Below, in pieces: positions 33,974 to 42,672 of a stretch of 64,000 nt of DNA. The stretch is from Corallococcus sp. AS-1-6 (lineage in GTDB: Bacteria > Myxococcota > Myxococcia > Myxococcales > Myxococcaceae): positions 1-64,000 of the forward strand of contig NZ_JAIQDE010000001.1 of assembly GCF_020037015.1 (NCBI RefSeq), written 5' to 3'. Positions within the stretch are counted from its first letter, which is position 1. Every line of letters begins with the position of its first letter. Below the pieces are notes generated by a model. The model saw only the letters and a program-made list of their open reading frames with translations, did not search any database and had not been told where the DNA came from. The translations under genes and the position numbers were made by a program.

Positions 33974-34516
33974 TCAGGCGGGCGCGCGCAGCACCCCGGT
34001 GGGGAGCTGCGGGAAGGGGATGAGCCCGTTGAGCGCGGCCTGGAGGCCCGGGGCGGTGAGCAGCGCGATGACCAGCAGGAAGGCGCACAGGAGGAGCGCG
34101 GCGGCGATGTTGCCCCTGCGCACCTCCGCCAGCTCCTCGATGCCCGGCGTCATCTTGTCGAACAGCCGCACGCCCAGGGCGAGCACCGCCACGCCCACCG
34201 CCAGCGACAGCGCCACGTGCACCAGCGCCAGGCCCAGCAACTGGAGCACCGACATGGCGGACACGGGCGGGTTCTGCACCGCCAGGTCCACCGCGTCGCC
34301 CGTGGCCTTCAGCGCGTGCTGCACGAGCAGGCCCAGCGACACGAGGCTGGTCGCGTGCACCAGCCCGGAGGCGACGTTGCCCTGGCGCAGCTCCTCCACG
34401 GGGTGGCTGTCCAGGAGGCGGCTCAGGCCGCGCATGCTCAAGCCGATGCCGAGCGCGGCCACGAGTCCGCCGAGGACGACCTTCATGAGTCCGACGACGA
34501 AGAGGGTGAGGTCCAT
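33974..34516 (-). CDS. DUF350 family integral membrane protein
   Basis: The 180-aa protein starts at ATG 34514-34516 and has about four to five hydrophobic helices arranged as two related halves. Each half has a membrane helix followed by an EELRQGNVASG / EELAEVRRGNIAAAL motif, which is the DUF350 signature. The family is widespread and of unknown function; some members sit beside ATP-grasp, spermidine-synthase-like or transglutaminase genes. Here it is in one operon with the transglutaminase-like gene 8 bp downstream, so the two may act together at the membrane. Confidence 0.83.
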   Translation of the reverse strand: MDLTLFVVGLMKVVLGGLVAALGIGLSMRGLSRLLDSHPVEELRQGNVASGLVHATSLVSLGLLVQHALKATGDAVDLAVQNPPVSAMSVLQLLGLALVHVALSLAVGVAVLALGVRLFDKMTPGIEELAEVRRGNIAAALLLCAFLLVIALLTAPGLQAALNGLIPFPQLPTGVLRAPA

Positions 34517-34568
34517 GGGGGCGCTGGGGACTGTAGCGGAAGTCCCCCTCGCCGCCACGGCTCATGGC

Positions 34569-37103
34569 TCACGCGCGCGGCTTGCCGTCCTTCAGACGGC
34601 GGCTGAGCGTCCAGGCGAGGGCGACGAGCGCGGCCCAGCCCACCGCCGACTCCGGGCCGCCGCCCACCGAGCAGCCCATGCCCTGCCGCATGTCGCTCGT
34701 CGGGTCGTACTGCACGGTCACGTGGAAGTTGCAGAGCGCCGCGTTGCCGGCCGCGTCGATGGCGGTGACCTGCACCGCGTGCAGGCCCGGCGCGAGCGGC
34801 GTGCCCACGACGGGGCTGTAGGAGATCTCCGTCCCGGAGACGGCATCCGAGGCGGTGGCGTCCGGGTACGCCGCGCGGGTGCCGGACATCACCGCGGTGG
34901 TCAGCGTCTGGTCCTGCGGGCAGGTGAGCACGGGCGGGCGCGAGTCGCGCACCCGCACCTGGATTTCGCAGGAGGTGCTGTTGCCCGCGTCGTCGGTGCT
35001 GACGACCTGCACGCGGGTGAGGCCCAGCGGGAACAGGTCCCCGGACGCGTGCGTGCTGGTGACGGTGACCTTGCTGGAGATGCTGTCGGTGGGCGTGGGC
35101 TCCGGCCAGTACGCGTGCGCGCCGTCGGGCCCCTCCGCCTCCACGCGGACCTCGCTCACCTTGCAGGCGCCGGTGGGGGCCTGACCGTCGAAGACGGTGA
35201 CGGGGAAGGCGCAGGTGGTCTCGTTGCCGGCCGCGTCCTTCGCCGTCATGTTCACCTGGGTGGTGCCCAGGGGCAGCATGCTGCCGTTCTCCGGGCTGTA
35301 GGTGACGAGCACCTTGGAGCCCGACTCATCCTGGATGTTCAGGGTCGGGTAGTAGAAGGTCGCTCCGCGAGCGGACCGCGTGCCCAGGGACAGTTGCGTC
35401 GGGCAGCCGTTGATGGCGGGCCCCGTCAGGTCCCGTGACGTCATCACGGTGGCGCAGTACGCGAGCCGGCCCGTCGCGTCCTCGGCCCGGGTGGTGACGA
35501 GGACGGGCTGGTGGAGCGGCAGCAGGCTGGAGTCCGGATGGGTGGTGCGCACCGTGGCCGCGAGCGCGCTGGTCAGCACCGGCGCCAGGCCCTGCGTCAG
35601 GGTCCCCTCGGGGCGGTTGGCGGGCACGTCCCGGGTGGCCGGGCACACGAAGGTCGGCGGCGCTTCATCCCGCTCCATCCGCCACAGCGCGCGAGGCGTC
35701 CACGGGTCGCCGGCCGTCGTCAGCAGCGCCCCCTGCAAGGACACCAGCCCCGAGGCCAGCGCGGACAGGTTGCCTGAAGGAAGCCACGTCAGCCGGGCCG
35801 TGCCCGCCCCGGTGCCATCCGTGCGCCACAGCTCGCTCGCCCCCGCCTGCGTCGTCACGATGAAGGCGAGCCCGTCCTCCCACGGCGTGAAGCCGCGCAC
35901 GGACTCCACTCCGTACGCGGTGGGCCGGGAGAGGTGCACGGTGCCGGCCTCGGTGCCGTCCGTCACCCACAGCGAGTCACCGGAGGCCGCGCCCCGCGCC
36001 ACCACGAAGACGCGGCTGCCCACCGGGACGAGCGTCACGCCCGGAGGCCCCTCGAGCATCGACCGGGGCAGCGTCTTCACCGGCAGGGTGCCCGCCTCGG
36101 TGCCATCCGTGCGCCACAGCTCGATGCCCTCGGGCGTGCCGGTCACGAGGAAGAGGAGCGAGCTGCCCAGCGCGGTGAGGTGGTGGACGCTGGGGCCCGC
36201 CGTGGTCGTGGGCTTGAAGCCGTGGACGAGGACGGTGCCCGCTCCGGTGCCGTCCGACTTCCACAGCGCGCGGCCGTGCGTGGAGTCCTCCGCGGTGAAG
36301 TAGAGCGTGTCGCCCACGGCGGTGAGGTGTCGCGGCAGGGAGTCGCCGACGCCGGTGTGGATGTCCCGCACGAGCGCCGTGCCCGCCTCGGTGCCATCCG
36401 TGCGCCACAGCTCGAAGCCCTGCTCCGTCTCCGCGGAGAAGAAGACCGTGTCCCCCACGCGCGCGAAGCCGTTCGCGTTCGCCGTGGCGAGCCCCGGGTA
36501 GATGTCCTTGACGGGCACGGTGCCCTCGGCGGTGCCGTCAGACTTCCAGAGGTCGAACTCCGTCTCGCCCATGCCCGCCGGGGCGAAGAGCACGGAGTCC
36601 CCGAACACGAAGACGGGCGCCTGGAATGCCACGCCGTCGAGCCGGCCCGGGTTGAGCTCACGCGTGACGTGCGTGCCCTCGCGCGTGCCGTCGCTCGTCC
36701 ACAGCTCACGTCCGGTCTCCGCCGACGTCGCGGTGAAGAACAGGCGGTGCGGCGTGGCGCGCAGCGAGCCCGGGTCGATGCGCGCGCCGGAGGGCAGCAG
36801 CTCCTCCTGCACGGAGCGGGTGCCCGCGGGCGTTCCGTCGGTCACCCACAGGTCCTGGACGTAGGGGCCGGCGCTGCCGTCGCCCGGTGTGGCGAGGAAG
36901 TAGAGGCGTCCGTTCAGCTCGGCCGTGGCCTGCGCGCCGGGGCGATTGAAGTCAGGGAGCAACTGGGGGGTGGACGTGAGGTCCACCAGGCGGCGCACGC
37001 TCACCGGATCCATCTGGGCGGGCTCGGCCCGCGCGAACGCCGGGGCCGCACCCACCGCCAACGACAACGCCGAAAGCCACGCACGACCGCTGACAATCCC
37101 CAT
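34569..37103 (-). CDS. ELWxxDGT-repeat / HYR-domain surface protein with MYXO-CTERM-like tail
   Basis: The 844-aa protein starts at ATG 37101-37103 with GGAGGGG just upstream and has a Sec signal peptide (LSALSLAVGAAPAFARA). The first ~480 residues carry about nine ELWxxDGTxAGT repeats (RELWTSDGTREGTHV, FELWRTDGTEAGTAL) forming propeller-like blades. Three HYR-like Ig domains follow, each with DAAGN(E/T)..C and CP motifs. The C-terminus has MGCSVGGG, a hydrophobic segment and basic RRLKDGKPR, as in MYXO-CTERM sorting tails. It should be exported and anchored or processed at the cell envelope. Ligand unknown. Confidence 0.87.
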   Translation of the reverse strand: MGIVSGRAWLSALSLAVGAAPAFARAEPAQMDPVSVRRLVDLTSTPQLLPDFNRPGAQATAELNGRLYFLATPGDGSAGPYVQDLWVTDGTPAGTRSVQEELLPSGARIDPGSLRATPHRLFFTATSAETGRELWTSDGTREGTHVTRELNPGRLDGVAFQAPVFVFGDSVLFAPAGMGETEFDLWKSDGTAEGTVPVKDIYPGLATANANGFARVGDTVFFSAETEQGFELWRTDGTEAGTALVRDIHTGVGDSLPRHLTAVGDTLYFTAEDSTHGRALWKSDGTGAGTVLVHGFKPTTTAGPSVHHLTALGSSLLFLVTGTPEGIELWRTDGTEAGTLPVKTLPRSMLEGPPGVTLVPVGSRVFVVARGAASGDSLWVTDGTEAGTVHLSRPTAYGVESVRGFTPWEDGLAFIVTTQAGASELWRTDGTGAGTARLTWLPSGNLSALASGLVSLQGALLTTAGDPWTPRALWRMERDEAPPTFVCPATRDVPANRPEGTLTQGLAPVLTSALAATVRTTHPDSSLLPLHQPVLVTTRAEDATGRLAYCATVMTSRDLTGPAINGCPTQLSLGTRSARGATFYYPTLNIQDESGSKVLVTYSPENGSMLPLGTTQVNMTAKDAAGNETTCAFPVTVFDGQAPTGACKVSEVRVEAEGPDGAHAYWPEPTPTDSISSKVTVTSTHASGDLFPLGLTRVQVVSTDDAGNSTSCEIQVRVRDSRPPVLTCPQDQTLTTAVMSGTRAAYPDATASDAVSGTEISYSPVVGTPLAPGLHAVQVTAIDAAGNAALCNFHVTVQYDPTSDMRQGMGCSVGGGPESAVGWAALVALAWTLSRRLKDGKPRA

Positions 37104-37187
37104 GCCCGCCCCTCCACGCCCGCCCGCCTGCCAACTGTCCCGCTGGGGGCGCACCGTCATCACGCCCCCGCCGGGCTACAACCCACG

Positions 37188-37210
37188 ACCTGTCCGACTG
37201 TCCGACAGGT
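37188..37210. promoter_or_regulatory. Dyad with tandem TGTCCGAC in the divergent region
   Basis: ACCTGTC (37188-37194) and GACAGGT (37204-37210) form an inverted repeat, and within it TGTCCGAC occurs twice in tandem (37191-37206). It lies 85 bp upstream of the ELWxxDGT gene and in the divergent region with the AfsA-type operon. It is a candidate protein-binding site only. Confidence 0.35.
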
Positions 37211-37400
37211 TGCGCACCGCCGGCGCCATGCCAGGGGCATCTGTTCACCACCGGTCGCCGCCCTCGGGCGCGGAGGTGCTTCTACCTGGGCGGTGGTGGG
37301 GAGAGCGGGAGGCGCGGATCCGCCGCGCACCGGACTCTCCCGAGGGGCGGTGGGCCCGGGGCCGCACCGGCCGTCTCAATCCAAGACTCATTTCGCGACG

Positions 37401-37420
37401 TGTCATGATGGTTCATGAGA
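37401..37420. promoter_or_regulatory. Dyad TGTCATGA-N4-TCATGAGA upstream of AfsA-type operon
   Basis: The arms TGTCATGA (37401-37408) and TCATGAGA (37413-37420) match at seven of eight positions around TGGT. The site lies 123-142 bp before the operon's first start codon. Dyads of this size are typical of TetR-like repressors, which control gamma-butyrolactone genes in actinobacteria. No repressor gene is in the window next to it. Confidence 0.35.
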
Positions 37421-37457
37421 CAGGCCCGCGAATCCCTCCGGGTCTGGTGCCCTGGCT

Positions 37458-37487
37458 CGTGAAAACGGGCCTTCCCCGGTTCTCGTG
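37458..37487. promoter_or_regulatory. Imperfect dyad 56 bp upstream of the AfsA-type gene
   Basis: CGTGAAAACGGGCC (37458-37471) and CCCCGGTTCTCGTG (37474-37487) form an imperfect inverted repeat centred on TT. The AAACsGGnn...CCGGTT arrangement loosely recalls autoregulatory elements bound by butyrolactone receptors. The match is weak and was made by eye. Confidence 0.3.
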
Positions 37488-37542
37488 TTGAGACATCGCG
37501 ATACCTAGACTGTCTTTCCCCCTCGGTTGGAGAAAGGCAGAC

Positions 37543-38367
37543 ATGGATTCCGTTCCCAGTCATCCCGAGCGCCGCTTGCGGGTGGCGTCGCCGGAGGCCG
37601 TCCCGTTCCTGCTCGTGCCGGAGCCCCTGCTGCCGGAGGTCGAGCACCCCTGTCGCATCCCGGTGAAGGACGTGGAGGAGGCGGAGTTCCTGGCCGCCGT
37701 GCTGCAGGAGCACTGCGGCCTCTACCTGGGCGAGCGCGCCGCCGGATTCCCCGCGCTGGCGGAGTGGGCGGACGCCACGCCGGTGGGCGTGCGCGTGGGG
37801 AGGCCCTGGAAGAAGGAACCGCCGGAGAACGTCTCCGAGCTCCTGGCCCGCATCCCCGTGCGCAACCCCGTCTCGGAGGGGCGACAGTCCTTCACCGGGG
37901 CGGAGCAGGCCCGGCCGCTGGAGCGCATCGACCCGGTGCTCGTGCACAAGCGCGACCCGGCGAACGTGCTGCTCGCCAACGCGTGCCGGGTGGGGGCGCT
38001 GCATCAGTTCAACGCGTTCACGGACTCGCCGGAGTTCGTCTTCGACCATCCCTCCGAGCACGTGCAGGGGATGCTCCTCACGGAGCTGGCGCGGCAGGCG
38101 AGCATCGCGGCCATCCACGGCGTGGGGCTGCCCTTGGACTGGTCGCTCATCATGACGCGCCTGACGCTGGAGTTCCGGCGCTTCGTGCGCAACGACCTGC
38201 CGGTGGTGATCCGCACCTTCTCCAGCTTCCGGCTCCCGGAGTGGGCGGAGCCGGTGCGCAGCGAAGGGCGCCGCAACCGCATGTGGATCGCCGTGCAGGG
38301 CTGGCAGGAGGACATCTGCTGCTACTCGGGGCTGATTGGCGCCGTGAGCGCGAAGGCGGCGTCATGA
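37543..38367 (+). CDS. AfsA-type hotdog-fold protein (putative butenolide/gamma-butyrolactone synthase)
   Basis: The 274-aa protein heads the five-gene operon; GGAGAAAG precedes ATG 37543. The C-terminal half has the A-factor biosynthesis (AfsA) hotdog signature: VHK at residues 134-136 in VLVHKRDPANVLLA, DHPSEHVQGMLLTELARQ with E181 and RQ at 184-185, then a strand-rich remainder. Classical AfsA proteins have two such repeats and condense a beta-ketoacyl-ACP with dihydroxyacetone phosphate. Here the N-terminal ~120 residues lack a clear first motif, so one repeat is diverged or replaced. Position and coupling support a starter role. Family assignment is fairly firm; the product is inference. 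Confidence 0.75.
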   Translation: MDSVPSHPERRLRVASPEAVPFLLVPEPLLPEVEHPCRIPVKDVEEAEFLAAVLQEHCGLYLGERAAGFPALAEWADATPVGVRVGRPWKKEPPENVSELLARIPVRNPVSEGRQSFTGAEQARPLERIDPVLVHKRDPANVLLANACRVGALHQFNAFTDSPEFVFDHPSEHVQGMLLTELARQASIAAIHGVGLPLDWSLIMTRLTLEFRRFVRNDLPVVIRTFSSFRLPEWAEPVRSEGRRNRMWIAVQGWQEDICCYSGLIGAVSAKAAS

Positions 38368-39011
38368 AGGGTCTGCACCGCTGGATGCCCACGCTGCTGC
38401 TGGTGACGGGCGTGGGGCTGCTGATTCCGCTGGGCTCGCGGCAGGTGTTGCGCACGCCGGAGGACAGCCGGCCCATCGCGGCCCTGATGCTGGGCCTGTA
38501 CCTGACGTGGATGCTGGTGGAGAGCCGGGTGACGCTGCGGGAGACGCGCAAGCCCACCGCGGAGCGGGACAGCGCCACGCTGGAGCTGTATGCGATAGGG
38601 CGCCTGGCGACCCTCCTGTTGGCGGTCGCGTTCCCCACGTTGGAGTGGGGGCCGGTGCCGCGAGCGGTGGGGCTGCTCTGCTTCATCGCCGGGGTGTCGC
38701 TGCGGCTCACGGCCATCCGCACGTTGGGGAAGGCCTATTCGCACCGGGTGCGGCTGCCGGACGCGAGCCTGCTCGTGACGGAGGGCGTGTACCGGAGGCT
38801 CCGGCACCCGGCGTACACCGGCATGTTGCTGGCGCACGTGGGCTACCTGCTGGTGTTCCCCGCGGTCGTGGGCATCACCGTCTTCGCGCTGCTGTTCGTC
38901 CCGGCGGTCCTCCTGCGCATCCGGCACGAGGAGCGGCTGCTGCTGGGCTCCTTCCCGGGCTACGCCGAGTACGCGGCGAGCCGCAAGCGGTTGGTCCCAT
39001 GGGTCTGGTAG
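38364..39011 (+). CDS. Isoprenylcysteine-carboxyl-methyltransferase (ICMT)-like membrane protein
   Basis: The 215-aa protein starts at ATG 38364, overlapping the AfsA-type stop by 4 bp (ATGA). It has about five transmembrane helices. The ICMT/phospholipid methyltransferase signature is at the C-terminus: VTEGVYRRLRHPAYTGMLLAH, then RIRHEERLLLGSFPGYAEYA. Such enzymes use SAM to methylate carboxyl, amino or similar groups of membrane-embedded lipids. In this operon the substrate is probably a lipophilic intermediate made by the neighbours. The exact acceptor group is unknown. Confidence 0.83.
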   Translation: MKGLHRWMPTLLLVTGVGLLIPLGSRQVLRTPEDSRPIAALMLGLYLTWMLVESRVTLRETRKPTAERDSATLELYAIGRLATLLLAVAFPTLEWGPVPRAVGLLCFIAGVSLRLTAIRTLGKAYSHRVRLPDASLLVTEGVYRRLRHPAYTGMLLAHVGYLLVFPAVVGITVFALLFVPAVLLRIRHEERLLLGSFPGYAEYAASRKRLVPWVW

Positions 39012-39961
39012 GCGGCTTCGGCGTCGTGCTCATGGGCGCGACCGGCATGGTGGGGCAGGCCTTCCTGCGCCAGCGCGGAGCGCATCCCGTGCACGCGCTG
39101 GTGCGCTCGCCCGACGGCCGCGAGTGGGGAGACGGCGTGCACGTCGTGCGGGGAGACCTGCACGGCATTCCAGAGGCGTTGTTCCCGTCGTATCCCTACG
39201 TCGTCCTGCACCTGGCCACGAAGCAGCGGGACACGGACGGCACGGGCTACGAGCGGACCAACGTGGACGGCACGCGGCGGCTCCTGTCGCGACTCACGGG
39301 GGATTGCCGGGGTGTCCTCTTCGGCAGCTCCATGTCTGTCTATGGCGCGGGGCCCCACCGGGGCGTGAAGGAGGACCAGCCGCTCCGGCCCGTCACCGCG
39401 CTGGCCCGCTCGCGCGTGGCGGCCGAGGACGTCATCACGGAACACGCGGTCCGGACGGGGCTTCACGCGGCGCTGCTCCGGCCGCGCTTCCTCCTCGGGC
39501 GCGGGGACCGGTTCGTCCTGCCCTCGATGGTGAAGCTCCTGAAGCAGGGCGTGCAGGTCGGGCACGACGCGGTGGGGTGCTCGGTCATCGACGTGGATGA
39601 CCTGGGGCGAATCCTCTGGAGGCTCGCGCGGCGGATGGTGGAGACGCCGCGCCCCGAACAGCAGGCGTTCAACGTCGCGTACTCACGCCCACTGCTGCGA
39701 GGCGAGTTCCTGGGCACGGTGGGGCGGGGGCTGGGTTTGCCTCCTCCGCTCGTGAAGGTCCGGGCTCCCGGGTGGGTGCCGCGACTCATGCGGGAGGTCC
39801 CCAGCCGGAGGGCCCGGGCGGTGGCCGAACGTCTGGAGTTGCTGGTCCATTCACAGTGTCTGGATGTCTCGCGGCTCGCGGCGGTGCTCGGGCCGGAGGA
39901 CCTGTTGGCGAGGTCCCCGGTGGATGCCCTGCGAAGCGCGCTCAATGACTTTCGTCCCTGA
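38999..39961 (+). CDS. NAD(P)-dependent epimerase/reductase (extended SDR-like)
   Basis: The 320-aa protein starts at ATG 38999, overlapping the previous gene by 13 bp. The Rossmann motif is VVLMGATGMVGQAFL (GxTGxxG), followed by VLHLATKQRD and GSSMSVYG. The usual YxxxK catalytic pair is not found where expected: PVTALARSRVAAED lacks the tyrosine. It therefore may be an atypical SDR that reduces an enone or acts as a binding protein. In actinobacterial butyrolactone pathways a reductase of the butenolide phosphate is needed, and this gene is the only reductase candidate here. Reaction inferred. Confidence 0.78.
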   Translation: MGLVGGFGVVLMGATGMVGQAFLRQRGAHPVHALVRSPDGREWGDGVHVVRGDLHGIPEALFPSYPYVVLHLATKQRDTDGTGYERTNVDGTRRLLSRLTGDCRGVLFGSSMSVYGAGPHRGVKEDQPLRPVTALARSRVAAEDVITEHAVRTGLHAALLRPRFLLGRGDRFVLPSMVKLLKQGVQVGHDAVGCSVIDVDDLGRILWRLARRMVETPRPEQQAFNVAYSRPLLRGEFLGTVGRGLGLPPPLVKVRAPGWVPRLMREVPSRRARAVAERLELLVHSQCLDVSRLAAVLGPEDLLARSPVDALRSALNDFRP

Positions 39962-39975
39962 AGGAATCCCCTGTC

Positions 39976-42672
39976 ATGCCTTCCCCCCAACCGCTCGTCT
40001 CGATGACCGAGGCCGGTGACCCGCGACACGTCGGCCAGAAGTTCGCGCGCCAGCAGCACCTGGCGAAGCACGGCTTCCCGGTCCCCGAGTTCTTCTGCCT
40101 CACCACCACGATGTTCCAGGAGGTGGCGGCGCCCCTCCAGACCGACATCGACCGGCTCACCACGGCGGTGGACCGGACGTCGCATCAGGACATCCGCCGC
40201 GTGGCGGAGGAGATTGAGAAGCGCTTCCTCCAGGTGCCGCTGGGCGCCGAGCGCGAAGCCACCCTCCTGGCTGCCTTTGACCGGACCTTCGGCGAGGAGG
40301 GCATGGTGGCCGTGCGCGCCTCCGTGGTGGGCCGGGCACTGGAGGAGAGCGAGGACTCGGAGACGGATCCGTTCGCGGGGGTGAGCTCCACGTTCCTCTA
40401 CGTGCGGAGGGACATGCTGCTGGACCGCATCCGCCGCTGCTGGGCCTCCGCCTATACGCCGGAGGGGCTCATCTACCGGCTGGCGCAGGGACGTGACGTC
40501 CGGGGGCTGATGGTGGCGGTGGGAGTGCAGCGGATGATTCCGGGCCGCCGTTCGTTCGTGGCCTTCACGTGCGACCCGAAGACGACGGAGCGGCGCACGC
40601 TGGTGGTCGCGGGGCACGGCATCGGGGAGGGCGTGGTCCAGGAGAAGGTGGGGGTGGACCACTACTTCATCCACCCGGAGACGGGCCGCATCGACCGGGA
40701 GCTGGGACACAAGGCGGACATGCTCTGCGAGAACCCGGAGCCCGGAGGCGAGCTGGTCCGCCGCCCCGTGCCGGAGCCCCTGCGGGACGCGCCGTGCCTC
40801 ACGGACGAGGAGCTGAAGCGGCTGGCCGCGCTGGCGAAGGACATCGAGCGCAGCTTCGGCCTGCCCCAGGACATCGAGGGTACGTTCACGGAGGACGGCA
40901 CGCTGCACGTGTTACAGGCGCGGCCCATCGCCTTCGACTTCCGGAAGATCCGTGTGTGGGGTTGCGGAAACGTCTCGGAGAGCTTCCCGGGCGTCACGAC
41001 GCCGCTGACGTACTCGCTGGCCAGCTACTTCTACGAGGCCATCTTCTACGACCTGCTGCGCCGCATGAAGGGCGCGGACGCGAGGGCCCTGCACGACCAG
41101 ACGCCCGCATTCCAGAACATGCTGGGTTTCATCGACGGGCGCGTGTACCACTCGCTGTCGAACCTGATGCACGTCAATGGCATCAACCCGTTCATCGCGG
41201 CGACGTCCATGCGGGACCTGGAGGACGTGCTCCAGCGGGACGCCTCGCTGGTCATCCGGCTGCCGGGCCACCGTGAGAGCTTCCCCAGCACCGCGAGCTA
41301 CGCGTACGCGCTGGGGCGTTCGGCGCTGGGAGCGCTGAGCGTCACCGCGACGTTCCAGCGGGACTTCGAAGCGTTCGAAGCGTGGTGGAAGCGTACGCTC
41401 GCGGGGCTCCGGGCCCTGCCGGTGGAGAAGGAGGACCCGCTGGTGCTCATCCATCACTTCCGGCGTGTCTGGACGGAGGTGGGGAACTGGTGGGGGCTGA
41501 CGCTGATCAACCACTGGTACATCAACACGTGCTTCGGCCTGGCGCGCAGGCTGCTGCTCAAGTGGACAGGGGAGGACCCCAGCGCGTTGCTGGTGGGCCT
41601 GATGTGCGGAGCGAAGCCGGACGCGGGCACCCACGCGCTGCTCTCCGCGGTGGCGCTCGCGGAGATGGTGCGCGCGGACCCGGCGCTGGCGAAGCGCTTC
41701 GACGCAGGGGAGGCGGAGGCGCTCTGGCGGAGCATCGACGCCGGGGACGTGCCACCTGCGTTCGCCAGAGCCTTCCGTGAGCACCTGAACGAGTTCGGAG
41801 ACCGGGGGGTGCAGGAGCTGAACGTGGAGCGCCCGAACCTGCGGGACACGCCCTGGGACCTGGTGCGAGTCGTCCAGTCCTACGCGCGCACGTCCGTGAC
41901 GCGTGAGGAGTTGAGGGCGTCGGACAGGGCAAGGCGCACGGAGGCGGAGGCACAGTTGGCCACGCTTCTCCAGGGGCACCCGCTGAGGAGGCTGGCCATC
42001 GAGCAGCTCCTGGCGGGGCTGAGGACGGTGATTGGCCTGCGCGAGGACAGCCGGTTCTGGCGAGGCCAGCTCTTCGGATTCAGCAAGAAGGTGTTCGCGG
42101 CGCTCGGTCAGCGGATGGCGGAGCGGGGCGTGCTGGATGCACCGCTGGACGTGCATTACCTCACGATGCGCGAGGTGCTGGACCACTTCGAAGGTCGCAG
42201 CGTCACGAGGAGCCTGGGCGAGCTCGCGAGGCTGCGGCGGAGGGAGCAGCAGGAGAACCAGGAGCGCCAGCCGCCAAGGGACTTCACCACGGTGGGCAGC
42301 GTGGCGGACGGCATCCCGAGGGTCGTGGAGGCCGCGAGCGACAACGCCTCGCTGTTCAAGGGGATCGGTTCGAGCGCGGGAATCGTGGAGGGGAACGCGC
42401 GCATCGTGCTGGACCCGGGAGCGGTGGGCACGCTGGGCAAGGACGACATCCTCATCGCGAAGGAGACGGACCCGGGCTGGCTGTTCCTGATGCTGGCCTC
42501 GGGAGGCATCGTGGTGGAGCGCGGCAGCATGCTGTCGCACACGGCCATCGCGGGCCGGAAGTTCGGCATCCCCACGGTGGTGGGCGTGGCGAACGCGACC
42601 ACGCGCATCCCGGATGGGGCCAGGGTCCGCGTGGATGGTTCCACGGGGACGGTCACGCTGGTGGCGGCATGA
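39976..42672 (+). CDS. PEP-synthase/dikinase-like phosphotransferase (ATP-grasp plus swivelling His domain)
   Basis: The 898-aa protein has the three-part layout of PEP synthase and rifampin phosphotransferase. Residues ~15-320 form the ATP-grasp domain (GQKFARQQHLAKHGFPVPEF, VAVRASVVGRALEE, FTEDGTLHVLQARPIAF). Residues ~330-770 form a middle substrate domain (WGCGNVSESFPGVTTPLTYS). The C-terminal swivelling domain holds phospho-His855 in GSMLSHTAIAGRKFGIPTVVG. Such enzymes split ATP and pass a phosphoryl group via His to pyruvate, water or a small molecule; some relatives (prodigiosin PigC type) act as ligases. In this operon a phosphate-bearing lipid product is plausible. AAGGA precedes the start. 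Confidence 0.85.
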   Translation: MPSPQPLVSMTEAGDPRHVGQKFARQQHLAKHGFPVPEFFCLTTTMFQEVAAPLQTDIDRLTTAVDRTSHQDIRRVAEEIEKRFLQVPLGAEREATLLAAFDRTFGEEGMVAVRASVVGRALEESEDSETDPFAGVSSTFLYVRRDMLLDRIRRCWASAYTPEGLIYRLAQGRDVRGLMVAVGVQRMIPGRRSFVAFTCDPKTTERRTLVVAGHGIGEGVVQEKVGVDHYFIHPETGRIDRELGHKADMLCENPEPGGELVRRPVPEPLRDAPCLTDEELKRLAALAKDIERSFGLPQDIEGTFTEDGTLHVLQARPIAFDFRKIRVWGCGNVSESFPGVTTPLTYSLASYFYEAIFYDLLRRMKGADARALHDQTPAFQNMLGFIDGRVYHSLSNLMHVNGINPFIAATSMRDLEDVLQRDASLVIRLPGHRESFPSTASYAYALGRSALGALSVTATFQRDFEAFEAWWKRTLAGLRALPVEKEDPLVLIHHFRRVWTEVGNWWGLTLINHWYINTCFGLARRLLLKWTGEDPSALLVGLMCGAKPDAGTHALLSAVALAEMVRADPALAKRFDAGEAEALWRSIDAGDVPPAFARAFREHLNEFGDRGVQELNVERPNLRDTPWDLVRVVQSYARTSVTREELRASDRARRTEAEAQLATLLQGHPLRRLAIEQLLAGLRTVIGLREDSRFWRGQLFGFSKKVFAALGQRMAERGVLDAPLDVHYLTMREVLDHFEGRSVTRSLGELARLRRREQQENQERQPPRDFTTVGSVADGIPRVVEAASDNASLFKGIGSSAGIVEGNARIVLDPGAVGTLGKDDILIAKETDPGWLFLMLASGGIVVERGSMLSHTAIAGRKFGIPTVVGVANATTRIPDGARVRVDGSTGTVTLVAA

